This document shows positions 1 to 5,679 of a DNA stretch of 10,201 bases, one piece after another (the first letter of the stretch is position 1; each line of letters starts with the position of its first letter). Both the position numbers and the translations under genes were made by a program. The stretch spans positions 1 through 10,201 of the forward strand of contig URJM01000066.1 of the NCBI GenBank assembly GCA_900548225.1. The letters are read 5' to 3'. Origin of the DNA: an uncultured bacterium (lineage in GTDB: Bacteria; Verrucomicrobiota; Lentisphaeria; Oligosphaerales; Oligosphaeraceae). Under the pieces are notes generated by a model, which ran no database searches, had not been told where the DNA came from, and worked only from the letters and a program-made list of their open reading frames with translations.

Positions 1-71
1 CCCTCCTTGACGGAAGCCCACTGCAAAGTGTCCACGCACTACTTTCTCCTTTCTTCTCCCTCCTCCCTACT

Positions 72-101
72 TTCGTGTCCATTCGTGTCCATTAGTGGTT
101 C
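72..101. repeat. Tandem 10-base repeat, TTCGTGTCCA units
   Basis: Bases 72-81 and 82-91 are identical TTCGTGTCCA units, and 92-101 (TTAGTGGTTC) is a degenerate third unit in the same register. A further GTGTCC lies at 28-33. From memory, tandem 'CACGAATGGA'-type intergenic repeats (the other strand of this motif) recur in many environmental bacterial genomes, including PVC members. That link is recall, not something tested here. Confidence 0.7.
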
Positions 102-156
102 TTTCCCTTCAATGGACGCGCGGCGGAATCGCCGTGCGGGCGCGCCCACGCGCGCC
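84..156. other. Cluster of three adjacent or competing stem-loops
   Basis: Three inverted repeats follow one another. (1) 84-93 pairs with 111-120 (CGTGTCCATT with AATGGACGCG): 10 bp including one G-T, with a 17-base loop. (2) 117-125 pairs with 130-138 (CGCGCGGCG, loop GAAT, CGCCGTGCG): 9 bp including one G-T, with a tetraloop. (3) 139-144 pairs with 151-156 (GGCGCG/CGCGCC, six-base loop). Stems 1 and 2 share bases 117-120, so they cannot both form fully. No T-run follows on the minus strand, so this is not a textbook intrinsic terminator for the leftward genes, although it could stall transcription or protect a 3' end. Confidence 0.6.
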
Positions 157-193
157 AACCACGCACTACTTTCTTCTTTCTTCTCTCTTCTCC

Positions 194-1108
194 CTACCTT
201 ACCCTTTTCAGGAATTCCTCGATTTCCTGCGTCATATCGTCTGCGGAGCGGACGAGGACCGGGTCGTTTGCCAATGATTTTTCGACGGCATCCCGTGTAA
301 TTCCCAGTTTTTCCGCCTTTTTCTCCGGCCAGAACTGTGCGATTTCGCGGGGTGTAAGCGTTGCGAATTTCGCATTGACCTGCATGAGTTCATCGAGGAG
401 CCGGCGTGTCTCCTCCGGGTGTGCGTCCGCCCAATTTGAGTTCACGGCGATTCCCGCCCAGGGTATTTCCGGGGGGCGGTTTTTCACGCGTCCATAGTAT
501 TCCTCGAGTGAATCGATTCTATGGAGGGCCGGGCATTTCTCGATGAGGATAGTGGCGAATGGTTCGGGGAGGATCATGGCGTCGGCCTTGCCTTCCAGCG
601 CACGAAGCATCAGTGGCTTGACATCCACTGGCTGGAGCCTGACATCCGTCCTGGATTCACCAAGAAGCTTCTCAAGGAAGAACCTGCCCGCGCCATCCGC
701 GGGAGCAAAGGAAATCGTCCCGCCAACAAAGTCGTCGGGAAATCTCGCGTTGGGATTTGTCGAGAGAATCTGCCACTTGCGCCAGCCTGTGACCGCAAGA
801 AGCCGAACCGGGGCGCCACGTTCCTTTGCACGGGCAAACCCCTCCAGGTGGCCAACCCAAAGCGTGCCGTCGCCGGCAAGAAGCAGGGACTGGAACGCCA
901 TGGTAGTATTCCACTCCTCAAAACGGAAATTGAACGAATCGGAAATCGCATACAGCGGTAGCACAGGAGTGGTGGCGGCGGAATTCGACCAGACGACCAT
1001 CTCCCCTTCGGATGAACCATTATCCCTGGCGCAAGATACAAAAAACAGGACAACACACGACAATACAAGACAAACCCCCGTATGTCTTTTCATATATGTT
1101 CTAGTCAT
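194..1108 (-). CDS. Lipoprotein resembling an ABC transporter substrate-binding protein (SsuA/NMT1-like)
   Basis: This encodes about 304 residues. The N terminus is a lipoprotein signal: basic start, hydrophobic stretch at residues 11-25, then FVSC with the lipidated cysteine at 26 (Phe at -3 is acceptable but not ideal). The mature part resembles the periplasmic binding proteins of the nitrate/sulfonate/taurine/thiamine-precursor type (COG0715): a two-lobed alpha/beta pattern, a stretch on a 'gap' position (WVGHLEGFARAKERG), and the typical phrase 'ALEGKADAMILPEPFATIL'. The ligand cannot be told. The chosen ATG overlaps the mreC stop by 8 bases (ATGACTAG), copying the rph/nuclease junction. 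An in-frame ATG at 1093 (start MKRHTGV) is an equally good lipoprotein start, and neither has a clear Shine-Dalgarno. No permease or ATPase gene lies beside it in this window. It is the last gene of the leftward run. Confidence 0.75.
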   Translation of the reverse strand: MTRTYMKRHTGVCLVLSCVVLFFVSCARDNGSSEGEMVVWSNSAATTPVLPLYAISDSFNFRFEEWNTTMAFQSLLLAGDGTLWVGHLEGFARAKERGAPVRLLAVTGWRKWQILSTNPNARFPDDFVGGTISFAPADGAGRFFLEKLLGESRTDVRLQPVDVKPLMLRALEGKADAMILPEPFATILIEKCPALHRIDSLEEYYGRVKNRPPEIPWAGIAVNSNWADAHPEETRRLLDELMQVNAKFATLTPREIAQFWPEKKAEKLGITRDAVEKSLANDPVLVRSADDMTQEIEEFLKRVR

Positions 1109-1946
1109 TGTCCGGGACGATGATTGAGAGGAAGTGGAATGCCCCGAATTCAGCGACGGGGAGGCACTTGACCGAGGCGCGGGCGGCCTCTGGATACTCA
1201 ATGAGCCTGCCGTTTGAGTCGGGGACGACTGTGCCCACCAGGATTCCAGGCGGCATCCAGCCTCCCAGCCCGCTTGTGACTACTGCCTGGTATGATTCCA
1301 CAGAGAGATCCTTCGGAAGGTAGTCCACCGTAAACCCCCTGTGTCCATTTGCCAGCAGTTCATCCCCCCTGCCCTGCAGGACTCCCACGGCGGAGGTATT
1401 GGCGATTGCCACTCCGAACCGGCATTCAGACGAGAGGACGGTGACGACCTCCGAGGAGTGGCGGTAACACCTTATGACCCGCCCGAAGACCTTCCCGTCC
1501 ACGAGAACGGCGGCTCCTGTGACCACTCCGTCTGCGGTCCCCCTGTTGACTAGCAGCTTTTCGTTCCAGTTTTCGGGGTCCCTGGAGATTACCTCCGCCT
1601 TGATTGCGCGCCAGGATTCGGGTGGCGGCAGTGACGCAAGGCGCCTCAGCTCCTCATTTTCGTCAACGAGGTCCTGGAGTGCGGCTACCTGCGCCTCCAA
1701 TTCGTCAATCCTGCGCCTGGCCTCCTCCAGCTCCTGCCTGGCGGTGATGCGTCCAGGCTGGATTGCCTTGACGGCATTCCGTGCGCCGTCGACGACATAG
1801 TTAACGATTGAGACAAATGGCGAGAAGATTGTTGCCGCGGCCCTGTGTCCCGGCGGCGAGATGAAGAAAAGCACCACCGCGACTCCGACGACAAGCATTG
1901 TCCATGTTCGGATGCTTGAATATGTTGAGCGTGGATTCTGGGGCAC
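1101..1946 (-). CDS. mreC: Rod shape-determining protein MreC
   Basis: The 281-residue length is normal for MreC, the bitopic inner-membrane protein that links MreB filaments to the elongation peptidoglycan synthases. The layout is classical: a short cytoplasmic N terminus, one membrane helix at about 16-30, a coiled coil at about 68-104 (QELEEARRRIDELEAQVAAL), then the periplasmic beta domains. Family-typical phrases include 'LLVNRGTADGV' (131-141) and 'TSGLGGWMPPGILVG' (224-238). The start is GTG with no visible Shine-Dalgarno; an internal ATG at residue 17 would cut into the membrane helix and is unlikely. It sits 29 bases after tadA and overlaps the next gene by 8 bases. In most bacteria mreC lies between mreB and mreD. 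Here neither neighbour is one of those, so mreB/mreD must be elsewhere or absent. Confidence 0.93.
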   Translation of the reverse strand: MPQNPRSTYSSIRTWTMLVVGVAVVLFFISPPGHRAAATIFSPFVSIVNYVVDGARNAVKAIQPGRITARQELEEARRRIDELEAQVAALQDLVDENEELRRLASLPPPESWRAIKAEVISRDPENWNEKLLVNRGTADGVVTGAAVLVDGKVFGRVIRCYRHSSEVVTVLSSECRFGVAIANTSAVGVLQGRGDELLANGHRGFTVDYLPKDLSVESYQAVVTSGLGGWMPPGILVGTVVPDSNGRLIEYPEAARASVKCLPVAEFGAFHFLSIIVPDND

Positions 1947-1975
1947 AATCTGGGAGGGATATGTATTGGGCAGGT

Positions 1976-2470
1976 TCAGGCCTGGGTGCCCCTGCGGTTG
2001 CGGAAGAATTCGCGGAGGAGTTCCGATGACTCATCCGCGAGAATGCCTGAAAGGACCTTTGGACGATGCAGCATTCCCCCGAAGCCCGTGATGTCCAGTG
2101 CGCCGCCAGCCGCCCCCATTCGAGGGTCCGGGGCTCCGTACACAAGAAGGCCGACGCGGCAATTCACTATCGCGCCGGCGCACATGGCGCAGGGCTCCTT
2201 GGTGACATAGAGGGTGCATCCCGTAAGACGCCACTCCCCAAGCCGCGCGGAACCCTGCTGGAGAACGATTAATTCGGCGTGTGCGGTGCCGTCCTTGCGA
2301 GCCTCCACCTCGTTGCCGGCGGAAGCCACCTCGCGCCCATCGGAATCCACCAGAACAGCCCCGACGGGCACCTCGCCACGCCCGCCGGCCTCCCGTGCGA
2401 CTTCAAGCGCACGGGACATCCAGCGGACATGCAGTTCGTTCTGGGACTCCTCGGACACGGCTTGCGGCAC
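1976..2470 (-). CDS. tadA: tRNA-specific adenosine deaminase TadA
   Basis: This 164-residue protein belongs to the cytidine/deoxycytidylate deaminase fold. Bacterial TadA converts adenosine 34 to inosine in tRNA-Arg(ACG), allowing CGN decoding, and is usually essential. All key elements are visible: GEVPVGAVL (32-40), the zinc and catalytic motif TAHAE (His64, Glu66), and PCAMC (Cys94, Cys97), which supply the zinc ligands and proton shuttle. The C-terminal 'LLREFFRNRR' helix is also typical of TadA. Other deaminases (guanine or cytosine deaminase-like) are less likely given the close match. The start is GTG, 11 bases after the isomerase stop, so translation may be coupled. The stop is TGA, whereas its leftward neighbours use TAG. 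Confidence 0.95.
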   Translation of the reverse strand: MPQAVSEESQNELHVRWMSRALEVAREAGGRGEVPVGAVLVDSDGREVASAGNEVEARKDGTAHAELIVLQQGSARLGEWRLTGCTLYVTKEPCAMCAGAIVNCRVGLLVYGAPDPRMGAAGGALDITGFGGMLHRPKVLSGILADESSELLREFFRNRRGTQA

Positions 2471-2481
2471 CTGATTGCTGA

Positions 2482-3600
2482 CTACTCCTCCTCGGGCTCG
2501 GGAAGGAGGATTTCCAACTTGGCGGAATCACGCAGCTTTTCGATTTCATCCTCGGCGGCGTCACGAATCGCCATATTCTTCAGGAACTCGAAAATCTGCT
2601 CCTTTGCATCGTCAAGGGAGGCGGTCGTCGCGGGGGTCATGGGGCCTGCCTTGATGATGTGGTATCCGAAGATTGTCTCGACGGGGTCGCTGACCTCGCC
2701 GTCGGCCAGCTTCTTGACTGCCGCCTCGAACTCGGGGACCATGGCTCCTTCGGGGAACTCGCCGAGGGCGCCGCCATTCTCCTTGGACGGGCAGGCGGAG
2801 TATTCCTTGGCCAGGTCGCCGAAGTTGGACGCGGTGGCGTCCAGCATGCCCTTGACCTCCGTTGCCTTGGCCAGGGCGGCGGCCTTCTCCTCGTCAGTGG
2901 GCTTCTGGCTTGGGAATCCAATCAGGATGTGGGATGCGGAGTAGGTGGCGGGCTGGGCGAAGGCCTCCTGGTTCTCGTCGTAGAACTTCTTGACATCCTC
3001 GTCAGTCGGCATGACCGCGGCCGCATTGGCTTTCTTGTCGATGATTTCGGAGAACTTCTCAATCATCGACTCCTCAAGGAGAAGCTCGAGGAGGTCGTCC
3101 TCGGTCTTCCCCAAGGATTTGAGCTGTTCCTGGAAGGCCTCGGCGCCGCCCTGCTTTTCAGCGGCCTCCTTGATTTTCTTGAGATTCTCGATGGCCACCT
3201 GCTGGTCCCCGGTGATTCCCTCCTTGCGGGCTTCGGCAAGCAGAAGGTTGCGCAACGCCATGGATTCGGCGACCTGGTAGATGAATCCGTTGACCATCTT
3301 CTCGGTAATGGGCGCGCCATTGTCCAATGCATTCTTGACGGCGGGCTTGACATTCTCAAGAACCTGCTCCCTGGTCAGAATCGGCTCGCCGTATGCCTTC
3401 GCGACAAACTCGGGAACTGCCTCGTAGGTCTTTGCAAAGGGCTCTGCGACGGCTGTATCCACGGCAGGCTCAACCACGTCAACGGTTGCGACTTCCTTGG
3501 CAGGCTCGACCTCGGAGACGGGCAATGTGGCCGCATCCTCGGCAAATGCGCCGGATGCGACAAAGAGGGATGCGATGAGTGCGGTAAGTGCTTTTCTCAT
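2482..3600 (-). CDS. Secreted parvulin-type peptidyl-prolyl isomerase (SurA/PrsA-like)
   Basis: This encodes 372 residues. Residues 1-20 (MRKALTALIASLFVASGAFA) are a clean signal peptide with an AFA cleavage site. Then comes an acidic, Val/Pro/Glu-rich low-complexity segment (about 21-65), a helical chaperone-like segment (about 75-190), and a PPIC rotamase domain at about 218-320. The parvulin hallmarks are present: SHILI with His224, 'NGGALGEF' (275-282), MVPEFE (287-292) and 'FGYHIIK' with His314. It probably helps exported or outer-membrane proteins fold in the periplasm. The reading frame stays open upstream to 4020, but that part lacks a signal peptide and overlaps the previous gene. 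The ATG at 3600 with AAGGAA seven bases upstream is the convincing start. The protein ends in an acidic EPEPEEE-like tail. Confidence 0.93.
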   Translation of the reverse strand: MRKALTALIASLFVASGAFAEDAATLPVSEVEPAKEVATVDVVEPAVDTAVAEPFAKTYEAVPEFVAKAYGEPILTREQVLENVKPAVKNALDNGAPITEKMVNGFIYQVAESMALRNLLLAEARKEGITGDQQVAIENLKKIKEAAEKQGGAEAFQEQLKSLGKTEDDLLELLLEESMIEKFSEIIDKKANAAAVMPTDEDVKKFYDENQEAFAQPATYSASHILIGFPSQKPTDEEKAAALAKATEVKGMLDATASNFGDLAKEYSACPSKENGGALGEFPEGAMVPEFEAAVKKLADGEVSDPVETIFGYHIIKAGPMTPATTASLDDAKEQIFEFLKNMAIRDAAEDEIEKLRDSAKLEILLPEPEEE

Positions 3601-3607
3601 TGTTTTG

Positions 3608-3613
3608 TTCCTT
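3608..3613 (-). promoter_or_regulatory. Ribosome binding site of the parvulin gene
   Basis: AAGGAA on the minus strand, 7 bases before the ATG at 3600. It is one of only two good Shine-Dalgarno sequences in the window and decides the start in favour of the signal-peptide form over the much longer open frame. The rest of the 98-base gap (3601-3698) holds no clear promoter or terminator that I can see. Confidence 0.7.
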
Positions 3614-3698
3614 GTTGTGGATGGGTGGGGTCGGTAAAAAATCAAGTTCAAGAAGATTGAGACTGCTGATAGACAGTAATTGCGGACTGGTGTTCCTG

Positions 3699-4754
3699 CT
3701 AATTTACGAGGGAAAGGAAGAGTTGCGCGAATTCCTGGATTCCAGGAAAGGCGGAGACGGGCGGAAGCGCCCTGCCCCCCAGGCATTCCTCGATGAAGAG
3801 AGGGCGCGCCTCCGATATGCGTTCCTGTGGAATTGACTCCTGCCAGGCAAGAAGCACATCGATAAGCCCCTCCGTGGACACGCCCGCGCGGATGCGAAGG
3901 ACGCGCCCGGAAAGGGTTTCCGCCGGATTTGACTTGAGAAGCTCGGCGACGGACCCCCTTTCCCCTTCGCCAAGGCCATTCCAGGCGACTGACACGGCAA
4001 GCTCCTTGGACGGGTCCCACTCCCCCTGGGAAAGCCCCGCGGCAAACCCGGGCATCGCCCTGCCCTGCGTGTCAACCAGGGTGAAGATTCCATTCGCCGG
4101 GGCCACATCGTGGAGATCCGCGAGAATCCATGCGGGGGGGCGGCGCGAAGGCGTGAGAGTCGTCAGCGACTCGTCCAGTTCGTCAAGCAGCCGTTCCACG
4201 GCGCGCTGCCTTTCCGCCTCGCGAAGCTCTTCAAGGAGTGCCTTCTGGCTCTCCAGGAATGTCGGGAAGGCATTGGGTGCGAGCCGTGCCAGTTCGGCTG
4301 TCCAGGGCGCAAGGAAGTCCAGCGACTGTTCCAGGTCTTTGGAGTTCTGGTATGGGCGTCTTGCACAGAAGAGCGAGAGAGCCTGCAGCGCCTGTGGAAG
4401 GCCGCGCAGTTCCAGGAGCGCAGGCGTTGCCTCGCCCCGTTTTTCGGCGTCGTCGATCAGGCGTGCCAGGTCGTTGAAGCGCTGTTCCTGGAGGAGCGTG
4501 TTTGCCTCGAGGAAGAGTTCGCGCCGTGCAACCTGGTCCTGGAGGATGCGTGTCAACGACGGCGTAAGGAGATTCGATGATGCGAGTTCCTCCCAGTTGG
4601 CATTCTCCTGGACGAGCGCCTCGCCGGTCTTGATGAGCGCATCGCTTCTGCCCAGGTCGTATGGCGCACGCCGGGCCTGGCGCGCGGAGGAGGACTTCCC
4701 GCACGAAGGGGCGAGCAATAGGATGATGACGAGGAGGACGCCTGGTAAGCGCAT
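3699..4754 (-). CDS. Unrecognised 351-residue lipoprotein
   Basis: I do not recognise the family. Residues 1-18 form a lipoprotein signal peptide: MRLPG, a strongly hydrophobic core (VLLVIILLLA), then APSC with the lipid-anchored cysteine at 18. Residues of about 40-205 are rich in Leu, Glu, Arg and Gln and look almost wholly helical (RELFLEANTLLQEQRF, KALLEELREAERQRAVERLL), possibly a helical-repeat or coiled-coil arm. The remaining part (about 210-351) is mixed alpha/beta with 'GIFTLVDTQGRAMPGF' and 'AETLSGRVLRIRAG'. It is the first gene of the leftward run and precedes the secreted isomerase by 98 bases, so an envelope-assembly or folding partner role is a reasonable guess only. No Shine-Dalgarno is visible before the ATG. 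Confidence 0.8.
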   Translation of the reverse strand: MRLPGVLLVIILLLAPSCGKSSSARQARRAPYDLGRSDALIKTGEALVQENANWEELASSNLLTPSLTRILQDQVARRELFLEANTLLQEQRFNDLARLIDDAEKRGEATPALLELRGLPQALQALSLFCARRPYQNSKDLEQSLDFLAPWTAELARLAPNAFPTFLESQKALLEELREAERQRAVERLLDELDESLTTLTPSRRPPAWILADLHDVAPANGIFTLVDTQGRAMPGFAAGLSQGEWDPSKELAVSVAWNGLGEGERGSVAELLKSNPAETLSGRVLRIRAGVSTEGLIDVLLAWQESIPQERISEARPLFIEECLGGRALPPVSAFPGIQEFAQLFLSLVN

Positions 4755-4941
4755 TTGGCAAGCCGCAGGTTATGGTGTCTTTCGGAGTCCCGCATGCCCG
4801 TTCCCCCGCCTGTGTTGAGGTATATTTAGGGCATCGCCCGCGGGAGGCGTGGTCGTCTTTATATACGATCCGCCGTGTGTGATTTCCAGCGAGGGCGCGA
4901 ACTTTTTCAAGAATATAAGTCCGAACAAGGAGATTTTCCCC
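4755..4941. promoter_or_regulatory. Divergent control region between the two gene runs
   Basis: These 187 bases separate outward-facing start codons, so promoters for both runs should lie here. AT-rich patches stand out against the GC-rich background: TATATTTAGG at 4821-4830, TTTATATAC at 4858-4866 and GAATATAAG at 4911-4919. TATAAG (4914-4919) and, on the minus strand, TATAAA (4864-4859) each match 5 of 6 bases of a sigma-70 -10 box, but I find no matching TTGACA-like -35 at normal spacing for either. An 8-base palindrome CCCGCGGG lies at 4837-4844. The exact promoters cannot be placed by eye. Confidence 0.5.
4927..4932 (+). promoter_or_regulatory. Ribosome binding site of rph
   Basis: AAGGAG, 9 bases before the ATG at 4942. 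It selects this start over an in-frame one at 4849 that would add 31 residues unlike anything in RNase PH. Confidence 0.8.
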
Positions 4942-5679
4942 ATGCCCCGTCAAGATGGTCGCCTTCCAGACCAGCTCAGACCACTCGCCTTCGTCCCCAA
5001 CTTCCAGTCCCATCCGCTTGGCTCCGTGCTTGCGGCATGCGGCGGCACCCGGGTCGTATGCGCCGTCTCCCTTGAGGAGAAGGTTCCATCCTGGATGAAG
5101 GCCCAGGGGGTGCCTGGAGGCTGGATTACCGCCGAATACCAGATGATTCCGAGCGCGACAGGCACCCGCGGCGAACGCGAAGCCGTAAAGGGCAGGCTCT
5201 CCGGAAGAACCTCGGAAATCCAGAGGCTTGTCGGAAGGGCCCTTCGGGCGGTGGTGGACCTGCGGAAGCTGCCGCCTGTCACCCTGCATGTCGACTGCGA
5301 CGTAATCGATGCGGACGGCGGCACCAGGTGCGCGTCAATCACAGGCGCCTGCGCCGCGCTGGAAATCGCACTGAGGCGCCTTGAAAGGCGCGGCCTCATC
5401 ACGGAATGGCCCATGAAATCCAGGGTGGCGGCGGTCTCCGTCGGAATCCTGGACGGCGAAGTCCTGGCGGACCTGTGCTACGTCGAAGACTCGGCGGCGG
5501 ACGTCGACATGAACATTGTCATGACCGACTCGATGAGATTCGTCGAAATCCAGGGGACGGGCGAGGAGGCGACTTTCGGGGACGAGGAGCTCTCGAAGCT
5601 TCTCTCCTTTGGCAGGAGTTCCATGAAGGCGCTATTCGCCGAGCAGGAACGTGTGGTGAGGGCGGCGCTGGATGAGTAG
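4942..5679 (+). CDS. rph: Ribonuclease PH
   Basis: The 245 residues are close to the usual length of about 240. RNase PH is a phosphate-dependent 3'-5' exoribonuclease, a hexameric ring, that trims tRNA 3' ends and degrades structured RNA. The family signature runs the full length: 'DGRLPDQLRPLAF' (5-17), GWITAEYQMIPSAT (60-73), 'GRLSGRTSEIQRLVGRALRA' (84-103), DCDVIDADGGTRCASI (118-133, including the phosphate-binding GTR), VGILDGE (167-173), ADVDMNIVMT (186-195) and EIQGTGEEATF (202-212). No frameshift or missing block is apparent. It is first in the rightward run, and its TAG stop overlaps the start of the nuclease gene by 8 bases (ATGAGTAG), so the two are probably translated in a coupled way. 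Many bacteria place rdgB after rph; here a nuclease takes that place. Confidence 0.96.
   Translation: MPRQDGRLPDQLRPLAFVPNFQSHPLGSVLAACGGTRVVCAVSLEEKVPSWMKAQGVPGGWITAEYQMIPSATGTRGEREAVKGRLSGRTSEIQRLVGRALRAVVDLRKLPPVTLHVDCDVIDADGGTRCASITGACAALEIALRRLERRGLITEWPMKSRVAAVSVGILDGEVLADLCYVEDSAADVDMNIVMTDSMRFVEIQGTGEEATFGDEELSKLLSFGRSSMKALFAEQERVVRAALDE

Larger units (their letters stand above)
32..197. repeat. Pair of 39-base direct repeats flanking a hairpin-rich spacer
   Basis: Bases 32-70 and 159-197 are the same 39-base sequence with three differences, all C/T (36/39 identical by eye). Both begin CCACGCACTACTTTCT and continue as a pyrimidine-only run ending CTCCCTAC. The period is 127 bases. 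The second copy runs into the end of the leftward lipoprotein gene and contains its TAG stop (194-196), so the repeat edge and the gene end coincide. Between the copies lie a 10-base tandem repeat and several stem-loops, annotated separately. I see no credible protein here: the overlapping plus-strand reading frame is low-complexity Ser/Pro/Leu from the pyrimidine tract. This looks like an interspersed intergenic repeat, but one window cannot show how many copies the genome holds. Confidence 0.75.

Noticed and set aside
117..156. Intrinsic terminator for the leftward gene run
   Set aside because: The stems are GC-rich, but no T-run follows them on the minus strand; the downstream sequence is purine-rich.
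7..300. 97-residue plus-strand reading frame at the left edge
   Set aside because: Low-complexity Ser/Leu/Pro sequence from the pyrimidine repeats; it also runs into the end of the opposite-strand lipoprotein gene and has no ribosome binding site.
2659..3660. 333-codon plus-strand open frame
   Set aside because: Lies antisense to the parvulin gene; Gly/Leu/Asp-rich with no domain logic, a by-product of GC-rich codons on the other strand.
3601..4020. N-terminal extension of the parvulin frame to 512 residues
   Set aside because: The extension overlaps the preceding lipoprotein gene, lacks a signal peptide and would bury the clean one starting at 3600, which also has a good ribosome binding site.
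3793..4818. 341-codon plus-strand open frame
   Set aside because: Antisense to the 351-residue lipoprotein gene, Ser/Arg-rich, no recognisable motif; the opposite strand has a clear lipoprotein signal.
4837..4844. CCCGCGGG palindrome as an operator
   Set aside because: An eight-base GC palindrome is expected by chance in GC-rich DNA, and no second copy or flanking symmetry is visible.
4231..5289. 352-codon minus-strand open frame
   Set aside because: Covers antisense rph, the divergent promoter region and another frame of the lipoprotein gene; both real genes are strongly supported.
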